Program-made: the position numbers and the translations under genes
Shown: piece by piece, positions 23,816 through 31,146 of the stretch
How positions within the stretch are numbered: position 1 is the stretch's first letter
Layout: every line of letters starts with the position of its first letter
Notes under the pieces: model-generated
Seen by the model: only the letters and a program-made list of their open reading frames with translations
What the model was told of the DNA's origin: nothing
The model's database searches: none
Origin: Acidimicrobiia bacterium
GTDB taxonomy: Bacteria; Actinomycetota; Acidimicrobiia; Acidimicrobiales; AC-14
NCBI GenBank assembly: GCA_023265045.1
Contig: JAHFUQ010000031.1
Coordinates: forward strand, 1 to 33,217
Length of the DNA: 33,217 bases
Direction of reading: 5' to 3'

Positions 23816-24037
23816 ATGGCGAAGCTGCTGCGGATGCTGTTCCGCACCGGGATCAAGAAGGGGCTGGGGACCGAGGGGGGGCGGGGCTGGCTCCTGTTCG
23901 GCCTCGCGGCCGGGATGCTGCACTTCCTGCGGCGGCACCACGACGAGGCCAAGGTCAGCTACTCCCAGAAGCTCGAACCGGGCCAGACCATGATCATCAG
24001 GCATTATCGGAAGGGTGAACCGCTTCCGCCCGTCTGA
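23816..24037 (+). CDS. Small hypothetical protein, possibly membrane-associated
   Basis: This 73-residue protein (MAKLLRMLFRTGIKKGLGTE...) has a short hydrophobic stretch GWLLFGLAAGMLHFLRR, which may be an amphipathic or short membrane helix. A C-terminal strand region follows (VSYSQKLEPGQTMIIRHYRK). No family is recognised. The start is the ATG 6 bp after the previous stop. It ends 6 bp before trmI and is probably co-transcribed with the two genes upstream and with trmI. Confidence 0.65.
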   Translation: MAKLLRMLFRTGIKKGLGTEGGRGWLLFGLAAGMLHFLRRHHDEAKVSYSQKLEPGQTMIIRHYRKGEPLPPV

Positions 24038-24043
24038 GACCCG

Positions 24044-24829
24044 GTGAGCGCCCCGATCGCCGCCGGCGATCTGGTCGTCGTCATCGATAGCAAGGACCGC
24101 CGCTACCTGGTGCAGATGGCCGAAGGCGGCGAGTTCCACACCCATGCGGGGATCACCCTCCACGACGCCATGATCGGCCTGCCCGAGGGCTCGACCGTCC
24201 ATTCCAACACGGGCGCCCGGTACACGATCCTGCGCCCGACCCTGGCCGAGTTCGTGCTGTCGATGCCCCGGGGCGCGCAGGTCATCTACCCGAAGGACCT
24301 CGGCCCCATCCTGGTGCAGGCGGACATCTTCCCGGGGGCGCGGGTGCTGGAAGCGGGGGTCGGCTCGGGCGCCCTGTCGATGACGCTGCTGCGGGCCGGC
24401 GCGGTGGTGACCGGCTACGAGGTGCGCGCCGATTTCACCAAGGTGGCACGCCGGAACGTCGAACGGTTCCTCGGGCCGGACCAGCCCTACGCCGTCCACG
24501 AACACGACGTCTACGAAGGAATCGACGAGGTGGACCTCGATCGGATCGTCCTCGACCTGCCCGAGCCGTGGCGCGTCCTCAAGCACGCCGAGCAGGCGCT
24601 GCACCGGGGCGGCGTCCTCTGCTCGTACCTGCCCACCATCGGGCAGGTGATGGCGTTGCACGAGGGGTTGGAGCGCTCGGCGTTCGGGCACGGCCACACC
24701 ATCGAGGTGCTGGAGCGGTCGTGGCACGTGCGGGGCCAGTCGGTGCGCCCCGACCATCGCATGGTGGCCCACACCGGCTTTCTGACCACCGCCCGGCTGC
24801 TGTCCCCGGGGGAGGAGCCCAACCCGTGA
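24044..24829 (+). CDS. trmI: tRNA (adenine(58)-N1)-methyltransferase TrmI
   Basis: This 261-residue enzyme uses S-adenosylmethionine to form m1A58 in the T-loop of tRNAs. The N-terminal small domain includes GEFHTHAGITLHDAMIGLPE and VHSNTGARYTILRPTLAEFV. The Rossmann domain begins PGARVLEAGVGSGALSMTLL (~100-119); GYEVRADFTKVARRNVE supplies the SAM acidic residue, and LDRIVLDLPEPWRVL (~164-178) is the catalytic D-x-P-x-PW region. Length and motifs match bacterial/archaeal TrmI. The GTG start is 6 bp after the preceding small gene. The actinobacterial neighbourhood usually includes the proteasome (arc, dop, pup) genes, which are not seen here. Confidence 0.93.
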   Translation: MSAPIAAGDLVVVIDSKDRRYLVQMAEGGEFHTHAGITLHDAMIGLPEGSTVHSNTGARYTILRPTLAEFVLSMPRGAQVIYPKDLGPILVQADIFPGARVLEAGVGSGALSMTLLRAGAVVTGYEVRADFTKVARRNVERFLGPDQPYAVHEHDVYEGIDEVDLDRIVLDLPEPWRVLKHAEQALHRGGVLCSYLPTIGQVMALHEGLERSAFGHGHTIEVLERSWHVRGQSVRPDHRMVAHTGFLTTARLLSPGEEPNP

Positions 24830-24911
24830 ACGTGTCAACGCCGCGAGTTGCGGCTGGCGCTGAGCCTGGACCGCTCGGGAACAGCCGGCACGGGGAAGTG
24901 TTCTTAACCGC

Positions 24912-25325
24912 GTGACAGACGAACGAATGACCAAGACCGACGACGAGTGGCGGGAAGCGTTGAGCAGGGAGCAGTACAACGTCCTGCGCAAGAAGGGCAC
25001 GGAGCGGGCCTTCACGGGCGCGTACTGGAAGACCAAGGACGAGGGGATGTACCGCTGCGCCGGGTGCGGCGCCGAGCTGTTCAGCTCCGACACCAAGTTC
25101 GACTCCGGCACGGGCTGGCCCAGTTTCACCGACCCGGTGGTGGCCGAGGCGGTCGAGCTGCACACCGACCGCAGCTACGGGATGACCCGCACCGAGGTCA
25201 CCTGCCGGCGCTGTGGCGGGCACCTCGGCCACGTGTTCGACGACGGCCCCGGCGCCAACGGCAAGCGCTACTGCATCAACTCGTGCTCGCTGGACCTGGA
25301 AACGGACGGGGCGATCGAGACCTGA
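24912..25325 (+). CDS. msrB: Peptide-methionine (R)-S-oxide reductase MsrB
   Basis: The 137-residue enzyme reduces methionine-R-sulfoxide in proteins, in the cytoplasm. Landmarks are the Zn-binding pairs Cys49/Cys52 and Cys98/Cys101, SGTGWPSF (~65-72), [11 protein letters not shown] (~103-113) and [11 protein letters not shown] with the catalytic Cys121. Position 125, usually Ala or Gly (RYCINSAS), is Cys here, an extra thiol four residues from the catalytic one. The likely start is GTG ([10 protein letters not shown]); an ATG lies five codons on. The gene stands alone between trmI and the palindrome at 25343. Confidence 0.93.
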   Translation: MTDERMTKTDDEWREALSREQYNVLRKKGTERAFTGAYWKTKDEGMYRCAGCGAELFSSDTKFDSGTGWPSFTDPVVAEAVELHTDRSYGMTRTEVTCRRCGGHLGHVFDDGPGANGKRYCINSCSLDLETDGAIET

Positions 25326-25342
25326 GCCAGGCTTCGCCGACA

Positions 25343-25384
25343 TTGAGGCAGTTGCCGCCCGTAAACGGGGGGTAACTGCCTCAA
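25343..25384. terminator. Long perfect palindrome after msrB
   Basis: An 11-bp perfect stem (TTGAGGCAGTT / AACTGCCTCAA) encloses a second stem CCCGT-aa-ACGGG, so the 42-bp element can fold into one long hairpin. It starts 18 bp after the msrB stop. No T-run follows, but termination of msrB is the simplest role. The near symmetry is also compatible with a repeated palindromic element or a protein-binding site. Confidence 0.6.
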
Positions 25385-25428
25385 AGGAGCGGCGGCGTCC
25401 TGGCGGTGCCGTGGTGACGCCCATCAAT

Positions 25429-25434
25429 TACGCT
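25429..25434 (+). promoter_or_regulatory. Putative -10 box before the ABC exporter permease
   Basis: TACGCT, within CAATTACGCT, lies 35 nt before the proposed CTG start and leaves a short leader that contains GGAG (25459-25462). A related CAATTACGC occurs at 26448, before the ATPase gene. Confidence 0.35.
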
Positions 25435-25469
25435 GTGCGGGTCCAGCCGGCCGACCCCGGAGCTCCGAC

Positions 25470-26402
25470 CTGACCACCCACGCCCCTGACGAAGCCGCGC
25501 TCGTTCGGGTCAACGCGCCGCAGGCGTTCTTCCGGGGGTTCGGGAAGTCGGTCCGGGAGATCTGGGCGTTCCGCGAGCTGCTTGCCAGCCTGGTGCGCAA
25601 GGAGCTCAAGGTGAAGTACAAGAACTCGATCCTCGGGTTCCTGTGGTCCCTGGTGCGCCCGCTGTGCCTGCTGATGATCTACTGGCTGGTGCTCGGCAAG
25701 TTCCTGCGGTCGAACATCCCCAACTTCGCCTTCTACCTGTTCTCGGGACTGGTGGCGTGGGACCTGTTCGGGTCGACCCTCGGCGGCGCCACCACGTCGA
25801 TCGTCGGGAACGGCGGCCTGATCAAGAAGGTCTACTTCCCCCGCGAGATCCTCCCGCTGGCCACCATCGGGGCCGGCCTGGTGCACTTCGGGCTCCAGCT
25901 GGTCGTGCTGTTCGGGGTGCTCGTCGCCTTCCAGTACGACTTCTGGGGACCGAACCTCCTGTTCCTGCCGCTGGCCATCCTGGCCCTGGTCATGTTCATG
26001 ACCGCCATGAGCCTGTTCCTGGCCGCGGCCAACGTGTACCTGCGCGACGTCCAGCACCTGATCGAGGTGTTCCTGCTGTTCTGGTTCTGGCTGACGCCGA
26101 TCGTCTACCCGATCAACTTCGCCTTCGACGTGCTGTCCAAGCGCCACGTCCTCGGGGTCAAGCTGTCGACGATCTACATGCTCAACCCGATGGCCAACGT
26201 CGTCATCGGCTTCCAGCGGGCTATCTACAAGCACCTGGTCGTCCTCGACTCGGGCGGCAACCCGATCAAGACGCTGTACCAGGCCTCGGTGGGCACGTAC
26301 ATCGGGCGGCTGACGGGGGTCGTGGCGCTGTCGGCCTTCCTGCTCTGGCTGGCCCAGCGGGTGTTCGCCCGGGCCCAGGGCAACTTCGCCCAGGAGCTGT
26401 AG
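25470..26402 (+). CDS. wzm: O-antigen/teichoic-acid type ABC exporter, permease (ABC-2 family)
   Basis: The membrane subunit has the ABC-2 fold. The N-terminus reads FFRGFGKSVREIWAFRELL, LASLVRKELKVKYKNSILGF and LWSLVRP, the hallmark of polysaccharide exporters. About six hydrophobic helices follow (for example CLLMIYWLVLGKF, FLLFWFWLTPIVYPINF), and YMLNPMANVVIGFQRAI lies near the C-terminus. No ATG or GTG occurs before the conserved N-terminal helix; the next one is GTG at 25593, inside it. CTG at 25470, 7 nt after GGAG, is the best start and gives 310 residues. It pairs with the ATPase at 26470 and would export a lipid-linked glycan or teichoic-acid-like polymer. The symbol follows E. coli Wzm; the substrate is unknown. 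Confidence 0.85.
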   Translation: MTTHAPDEAALVRVNAPQAFFRGFGKSVREIWAFRELLASLVRKELKVKYKNSILGFLWSLVRPLCLLMIYWLVLGKFLRSNIPNFAFYLFSGLVAWDLFGSTLGGATTSIVGNGGLIKKVYFPREILPLATIGAGLVHFGLQLVVLFGVLVAFQYDFWGPNLLFLPLAILALVMFMTAMSLFLAAANVYLRDVQHLIEVFLLFWFWLTPIVYPINFAFDVLSKRHVLGVKLSTIYMLNPMANVVIGFQRAIYKHLVVLDSGGNPIKTLYQASVGTYIGRLTGVVALSAFLLWLAQRVFARAQGNFAQEL

Positions 26403-26469
26403 TGCGGGGCCTGCGAGGTCTCCGCGCAGTTGGTGGCTCAGAGGCCCAATTACGCGGAAACGTTGCGGG

Positions 26470-27657
26470 GTGCGGGTCGTAGTGGGCACTCCGATCATCC
26501 GGGTCGTCGACGTGTCGAAGCGGTTCAACCTGCACCACGACAAGTCCATCAAGGAGCGGTTCGTCAACGCCCGCCGGGGGGGCAACGAGGACTTCTGGGC
26601 GCTGCGCAACGTCGGTTTCGAGCTGGACGAGTCGCACACGTTGGGTCTCATCGGCGCCAACGGGTCGGGCAAGAGCACCCTGCTCAAGCTGATCGCCGGC
26701 ATCCTCACGCCGTCGACGGGCTACGTCGAGCGGCGCGGGCGCATGGCCGCCCTGCTGGAGCTGGGCGCCGGCTTCCACCCCGACCTCACCGGCCGCGAGA
26801 ACATCTTCATGAACGCCTCGATCCTCGGCCTCTCCCGCAAGCAGACCGAGCTGTACTTCGACGACATCGTGGAGTTCTCGGGCATCGAGAAGTTCATCGA
26901 CAACCAGGTCAAGTTCTACTCGTCGGGCATGTACGTGCGGCTGGCGTTCTCGGTGGCGGTGCACGTCGAGCCCGAGCTTCTGCTCATCGACGAGGTGCTG
27001 GCGGTCGGCGACGAGCCCTTCCAGCGCAAGTGCATGAAGCGCATCAAGGACTTCCAGCGCGAAGGCCGCACCATCGTGCTGGTGACCCACGGGATCGACA
27101 CCGTGCGCCAGCTGTGCGACCGGGTCATCATGCTCGACAAGGGCGAGGTCGTCGTCGACGGCAAGCCCCAGGAGGCGACCCGCGCCTTTCGGGAGCGCTA
27201 CGCGGCCCAGGTGGAGGACCAGGAGGACATCCGCGGCAACCGGGCCGTCGAGATCACCGAGATGGTCGTGACCGACGCCAAGGGCACGGCCAAGCAGCGG
27301 TTCGAGTCGGGGGAGAGGCTGGGGTTTGAGGTGCTCCTCAACGCCGACGAGCCGGTTGAGGACCCCGTGGTCGGCGTCGCCATCTACAACCACCTCGACG
27401 GGCTGGTGTACGGCACGAACACGGCCCTGCGCCAGGTACCCCTGGGCGTCGTGCACCGCCGCCGGCGCGTCAAGTTCGACTTCGGCGCCATCCCCATGGT
27501 CGAGGGCCAGTACTTCGTCACGGTGGCGGTCCACTCCCGCGACGAGCAGACCCAGTACCACTGGCTGGAGCGCCAGATCTCCTTCAAGGTCTTCAGCCTG
27601 AGCGTGGACACCGGCGCCATCCACCTCGACCCGACCATCGAGGTCGAGCCGGCGTAA
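26470..27657 (+). CDS. wzt: O-antigen/teichoic-acid type ABC exporter, ATP-binding subunit with C-terminal glycan-binding domain
   Basis: The 395-residue ATPase has Walker A GANGSGKST (~63-71), the signature YSSGM (~153), Walker B ELLLIDEVLAVGDE and the H-loop VLVTHG. Residues ~250-395 form an extra domain (RFESGERLGFEVLLNADEPV, VAIYNHLDGLVYGTNT, VEGQYFVTVAVHS) matching the Wzt C-terminal domain. In known systems that domain binds the modified end of the polysaccharide before export. Two in-frame GTGs (26470, 26482) are possible starts; neither has a clear ribosome-binding site. A TACGCG box at 26451 may give it a separate promoter. The 67-bp gap to the permease gene holds nothing else. A carrier-modified glycan substrate is inferred from the extra domain. 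Confidence 0.9.
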   Translation: MRVVVGTPIIRVVDVSKRFNLHHDKSIKERFVNARRGGNEDFWALRNVGFELDESHTLGLIGANGSGKSTLLKLIAGILTPSTGYVERRGRMAALLELGAGFHPDLTGRENIFMNASILGLSRKQTELYFDDIVEFSGIEKFIDNQVKFYSSGMYVRLAFSVAVHVEPELLLIDEVLAVGDEPFQRKCMKRIKDFQREGRTIVLVTHGIDTVRQLCDRVIMLDKGEVVVDGKPQEATRAFRERYAAQVEDQEDIRGNRAVEITEMVVTDAKGTAKQRFESGERLGFEVLLNADEPVEDPVVGVAIYNHLDGLVYGTNTALRQVPLGVVHRRRRVKFDFGAIPMVEGQYFVTVAVHSRDEQTQYHWLERQISFKVFSLSVDTGAIHLDPTIEVEPA

Positions 27658-27670
27658 CAACGGCTGAAGC

Positions 27671-27683
27671 GCCGCCGGGCGGC
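27671..27683 (+). terminator. Short hairpin after the ABC ATPase gene
   Basis: GCCGC-cgg-GCGGC lies 13 bp after the stop codon. The stem is only 5 bp and has no T-run, so this is a weak candidate terminator. Confidence 0.25.
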
Positions 27684-27729
27684 CGCGCGCCGGGAGATTG
27701 ACCTATGTCTGTGCCACGGCCGCGGCTGG

Positions 27730-27735
27730 TACGTT
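27730..27735 (+). promoter_or_regulatory. Possible -10 box of the histidine kinase gene
   Basis: TACGTT lies 71 nt before the ATG at 27807 and downstream of the alternative ATG at 27705. If real, it rules out the upstream start. Confidence 0.25.
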
Positions 27736-27806
27736 GTGGGCTGCGGGGCCCGGCGGCTCCGGGCGGATCCGCAGCTTCGCCGTTGGGCAGGAAGAGCAGT
27801 GGTCAC

Positions 27807-29027
27807 ATGGGTGACGAGCCACTCGCAGTGGACTTCAAGGCCCTCTTCGAATCGGCGCCGGACGCGTACGTCGTCCTCGATCCGCAGGACGTCGTCGTCG
27901 CTGTCAGTGACGACTACCTGGCCGCCACCATGACCGAGCGCGGCGACGTGCTCGGCCGGGGGATCTTCGAGGCCTTTCCCCACAACCCCGACGATCCTCT
28001 TGCGGCGGGGGTGAGGAACCTCCGAGCCTCGCTCGAGCGCGTCCGCAAGGACCGGGTGCGCGACAGGATGCCCGTCCAGCAGTACGACATCCGGCGGCCC
28101 GAAAACGAGGGCGGCGGGTACGAGGTTCGCTACTGGAGCCCGCTCAACTCGCCCGTCTTGGGCTCGAACCAAGAGGTGGCCTATGTCATCCAACGTGTCG
28201 AGGATGTCACGGATTTCGTGCTGCTGAGAGCGGAGGCGGACCAAAACCGGCTGGAAGCCAGCGCCCACGAATCGTTGCGGCTGGAGGGCCTCGGCCGCCT
28301 GGCGGGCGGTGTAGCCCACGTCTTCAACAACTTGCTCGCCGTCATCCTCAATTACGCGGCCTTTGTCAACAGGGAGGTTGTCGACGCGGCGGCCGAGGAG
28401 GGCGGTGGTCGGTGGGGGGCCGTGCACCAGGACATCGAGCAGGTTCAGATTGCCGCCCGGCGGGCCGCCGAACTGACGCGCGAGCTGCTCGCGTTCGGAC
28501 GTCGCGGGGTGGTGTATCCCCAGCAGGTCAGCCTGAACGATGTCGTCAGGGGCGCGGAGGATCTGCTCCGTGCGACGGTCGGCGAGCACATTCGCCTCAC
28601 GATCCGCATGGACGCGGACTTGGCGCTCGTGATGGCCGATCGGGGTCAACTGGTGCAGTTGCTGGTCAACCTGGCCCAGAATGGACGTGGGGCGATGCCC
28701 GATGGCGGCGAGCTCACCGTCGAGACCGACAACGTCGACGTTGACGGCCCCGATGCCGCCGGCTCGGGCCTCGCCGTCAGCCCGGGCCGCTACGTGCGTC
28801 TGCGGGTGAGCGACACGGGCGCCGGTATCCCGCCCGAACTTCTCGGGCGGGTGTTCGAGCCCTTTTTCAACACGCAACCGGACGGACCGGGCGCCGGCCT
28901 GGGCCTGGCCGTCGCCCACGGCATCGTCAAAGGCCGGAGGTCGCGCCTGGGTGCATTCCGGACCGGGCGCCGGCGCGAGTTTCAACGCCCTCCTTCCCGC
29001 CATTCACGGGGAGCCGACCGCGGGTGA
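27807..29027 (+). CDS. PAS-domain hybrid histidine kinase, frameshifted before its receiver domain
   Basis: The N-terminal PAS domain (MGDEPLAVDFKALFESAPDA, ~1-135) is followed by a HisKA-like region with the phospho-acceptor His at ~171. There the usual HDFNN or HEFNN reads HVFNN. The ATPase domain has an N-box NLAQNGRGAMPDGG with Asn292, where relatives read N-A-R-D-A. It also has the G1 box DTGAGIP, the F-box FEPFFNTQP and the G2 box GAGLGLAVAHGIVK. At 28929-28933 the frame changes: the sequence after GIVK makes sense only in the next frame (AGGRAWVHSGPGAGASFNA), while this frame runs on as Arg-rich nonsense to 29027. So the last kinase residues and the receiver are disconnected. AGGAAGAG precedes the chosen ATG, and the in-frame ATG at 27705 adds 34 unlikely residues. 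It is probably a decaying gene unless the shift is an assembly error. Confidence 0.75.
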   Translation: MGDEPLAVDFKALFESAPDAYVVLDPQDVVVAVSDDYLAATMTERGDVLGRGIFEAFPHNPDDPLAAGVRNLRASLERVRKDRVRDRMPVQQYDIRRPENEGGGYEVRYWSPLNSPVLGSNQEVAYVIQRVEDVTDFVLLRAEADQNRLEASAHESLRLEGLGRLAGGVAHVFNNLLAVILNYAAFVNREVVDAAAEEGGGRWGAVHQDIEQVQIAARRAAELTRELLAFGRRGVVYPQQVSLNDVVRGAEDLLRATVGEHIRLTIRMDADLALVMADRGQLVQLLVNLAQNGRGAMPDGGELTVETDNVDVDGPDAAGSGLAVSPGRYVRLRVSDTGAGIPPELLGRVFEPFFNTQPDGPGAGLGLAVAHGIVKGRRSRLGAFRTGRRREFQRPPSRHSRGADRG

Positions 29028-29439
29028 GCGACCGGCCGTCGGTGCAGCATTGACGGGGAGCAAGACGGTGCTGGTGATCGACGATGAAGACGCCCTACGT
29101 GAGGCGACGCGGCGTATCCTTGCCCGCCGTGGCCACACGGTATTGACGGCGGCCTCGGGCGAGGAGGCAATCCGTCTGGCCGAGATGCACGACGGCGAGA
29201 TCCATCTCATTCTTTCCGATGTCGTCATGCCCCAGATGCTCGGAAGGGAGGCCGCGGCGCAGATAGCCCGTATCCGCAAGGATGTCCGGGTCCTGTTCAT
29301 GTCTGGATCCCCGCACTCGGTCCTTACGTCGCAGGGCAAACTCGAGCCAGGGGTGGAGGTGGTCGCAAAGCCCTTCACGGCGGAGCGACTTCTGGCGAAG
29401 ATGGAGGAGGTGCTCGGGCTGGATACGGAGCCCGCCTGA
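28951..29439 (+). CDS. Response regulator receiver domain, detached C-terminal part of the hybrid kinase
   Basis: This frame starts with the end of the kinase ATPase domain (HSGPGAGASFNALLPAI). After a linker it encodes a complete receiver domain: KTVLVIDDEDALREATRRIL with the acidic pocket, HLILSDVVMPQM with the phospho-acceptor Asp at 29218-29220, VLFMSGSP, and VVAKPFTAERLLAKMEEVLG with the conserved Lys. There is no output domain. In intact hybrid kinases of this type the receiver is fused to the kinase; here it lies in a different frame. GTG at 28951 is only the first possible start, and TTG near 29049 is another. If expressed alone it would be a single-domain receiver. Confidence 0.7.
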   Translation: MHSGPGAGASFNALLPAIHGEPTAGERPAVGAALTGSKTVLVIDDEDALREATRRILARRGHTVLTAASGEEAIRLAEMHDGEIHLILSDVVMPQMLGREAAAQIARIRKDVRVLFMSGSPHSVLTSQGKLEPGVEVVAKPFTAERLLAKMEEVLGLDTEPA

Positions 29440-29458
29440 CGACCGGCCCCTCGGGTCG
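29440..29458. terminator. Weak hairpin between convergent receiver and GGDEF genes
   Basis: CGACC and GGTCG form a 5-bp stem around a GC-rich 9-nt loop in the 36-bp gap between two convergent stop codons. It may serve both directions; evidence is weak. Confidence 0.25.
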
Positions 29459-29475
29459 GCCTGTCGAGCTGCTCT

Positions 29476-31146
29476 CTAGGCGGCTTCCACGGCGTCGGTG
29501 GCGGCCAGCACCCGGTTGCGCCCGGCGTTCTTTCCCCGGAGCATGGCGAGGTCGGCCTCGGCGATGACGTCGGCGAGGGCGTCTCCCGGATGGCCGGCGG
29601 CGAGGCCGATGGTGACCGTGAACGGCGGCACCGTCGCCTGGCCCACCGCCGCGGCCAGGTTCGTGCGAATCCGTTCGGCGACGACCCGGGCGTCGGTGAG
29701 CGAGCAGTCGGGGAAGATGGCGACGAATTCCTCGCCCCCGTGCCGGGCGACGAGGTCGACGGGGCGGACGCCCTCGCGCAGGACCCGGGCGAAGAGGCGC
29801 AGGGCGCGGTCGCCGGTGTCGTGCCCGTGCTGGTCGTTGATGGCCTTGAAGTGGTCGAGGTCGGCGAAGGCGACCACGTAGGGCGGCTCCTGGGCGAGGA
29901 GATCTCGGGACCGCGCCTCCAGCGTGCGCCGGTTCGGCAGGCCCGAGAGCGGGTCGAGCTGGGCCTGCGACTCGGTGCGGGCGAGCACCCGCAGCGCGCC
30001 GATGCGCTCCCCCGCCTTGCGGGCGATCAGCTCCAGGTCGCTGACGAACCGGACGGGCGCCGGCTGGCCGAGGGGAGCGCCGGCGTGGATGACGCCGCAC
30101 GTCTCCCCGGCAATGCTCACCGGCACGCAGACGGCCCACTCCGGCTTGTCGCGTCCGGCCAGGAACGAGCACGCGTCCAGTCGGGTGGTGTCGACGAACG
30201 TGCAGGTCTGGCTGTTCGATGCGGTCGGGCATTCGCTCGGCGACCCAGCGTTGCAGCCCCCGCCGCCGATCCCGGTCGCCAGCGCCTGGCGGAAGTGGGC
30301 GCGGCTCGAATCGGCGAGAAGCAGCTCGGTGGTGATGTCGCCGGCGGCCAAGGAGAGGGCGCGGGCGGCGATGCCCAGCGCGGATTCCTCGTCTCGCTGC
30401 ATGTCCAAGCCCCGCTGGAGCATGGCGTCGAACGCGGATTGCTCGGCCGCGGCCCGCAGGGCTTCCTGCTCGCGGGTCATCTGCCGCTGGTCCCGCCGGG
30501 CGCCGCGCATGAGCACGTAGCCAGCCGCCGCGAAGATCACGATCAGCGCCATGTTCGAGACCACCAGGGCCGCGCGGGTGTTGTCCATCCCGCGGCGGAC
30601 TGCGGCGACGGCATCTCGGAGGACCACGTCGTAAATCCCGGAGTCGAGCTTGGTGACCGCGGCTTGCTCGTTCCCCAGCTCCGCGCTGGCGGCGGCCAGG
30701 ATGGAGGCTGCCTCGGGATCGGAGGGGTCCGACGCCACCAGCTTCGTCTCGAGTTCCTTGCCGCGCCCGTGGGCCGCCTCGTAGGCCTGCTCGAACGGTT
30801 TTGCGTCTGCTCGGGGCGGCCGGTGCTGCAGGTACAGGTCCCACTGCGCGTCGGCCGCCTCCTCGGCGGCCAGCGCTTCCACCAGCGCCTTGGCGCGCTC
30901 CGCTCCAGACGCCTCCGATGCACCGGCGTACGCGACCTGCTCCTCGGCCAGGGCAACCGAAGTCTCGTGCAGCGCGTTGACCGCGGGAAAGGCGTGCCTG
31001 GCCAGCGCGGCCGCGTTCGACGACGCCGGCGCCATGGCTCTCGCCACCGCCACCAGCATCGTCAGGCCGCACAGCAGCCCCAGCCCGCACAGCGTCACCG
31101 TCCGCCCGCTCGGCCCCATCTGGCGGCGGGAAGGGCGCCCGGTCAT
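29476..31146 (-). CDS. Membrane diguanylate cyclase with GAF and GGDEF domains
   Basis: The 556-residue protein makes c-di-GMP from two GTP. A first membrane helix (~16-38) and a second (VVSNMALIVIFAAAGYVLM, ~193-212) enclose an external, mostly helical sensor region. The cytoplasmic part has a GAF-like domain (~245-390) with six Cys between residues 298 and 350. The GGDEF domain follows (~395-550): DPLSGLPNRRTLEARSRDLL, FADLDHFKAINDQHGHDTGD and the active-site motif RHGGEEF (GGEEF at 470-474). The inhibitory-site motif RPVD (461-464) lies five residues before GGEEF, so product inhibition is likely. The ATG overlaps the stop of the HD-GYP gene (ATGA, 4 bp), so it is the downstream partner in that operon. 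Confidence 0.92.
   Translation of the reverse strand: MTGRPSRRQMGPSGRTVTLCGLGLLCGLTMLVAVARAMAPASSNAAALARHAFPAVNALHETSVALAEEQVAYAGASEASGAERAKALVEALAAEEAADAQWDLYLQHRPPRADAKPFEQAYEAAHGRGKELETKLVASDPSDPEAASILAAASAELGNEQAAVTKLDSGIYDVVLRDAVAAVRRGMDNTRAALVVSNMALIVIFAAAGYVLMRGARRDQRQMTREQEALRAAAEQSAFDAMLQRGLDMQRDEESALGIAARALSLAAGDITTELLLADSSRAHFRQALATGIGGGGCNAGSPSECPTASNSQTCTFVDTTRLDACSFLAGRDKPEWAVCVPVSIAGETCGVIHAGAPLGQPAPVRFVSDLELIARKAGERIGALRVLARTESQAQLDPLSGLPNRRTLEARSRDLLAQEPPYVVAFADLDHFKAINDQHGHDTGDRALRLFARVLREGVRPVDLVARHGGEEFVAIFPDCSLTDARVVAERIRTNLAAAVGQATVPPFTVTIGLAAGHPGDALADVIAEADLAMLRGKNAGRNRVLAATDAVEAA

Noticed and set aside
27705..27806. ATG at 27705 as start of the histidine kinase
   Set aside because: It adds 34 residues rich in Arg, Pro and Gly before the PAS domain and lies upstream of a possible -10 box, while 27807 has AGGAAGAG in front.
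28925..28940. Programmed ribosomal frameshift in the kinase gene
   Set aside because: AAAGG is not a classical slippery heptamer and no downstream pseudoknot is evident. Other defects in the kinase favour decay or a sequence error.
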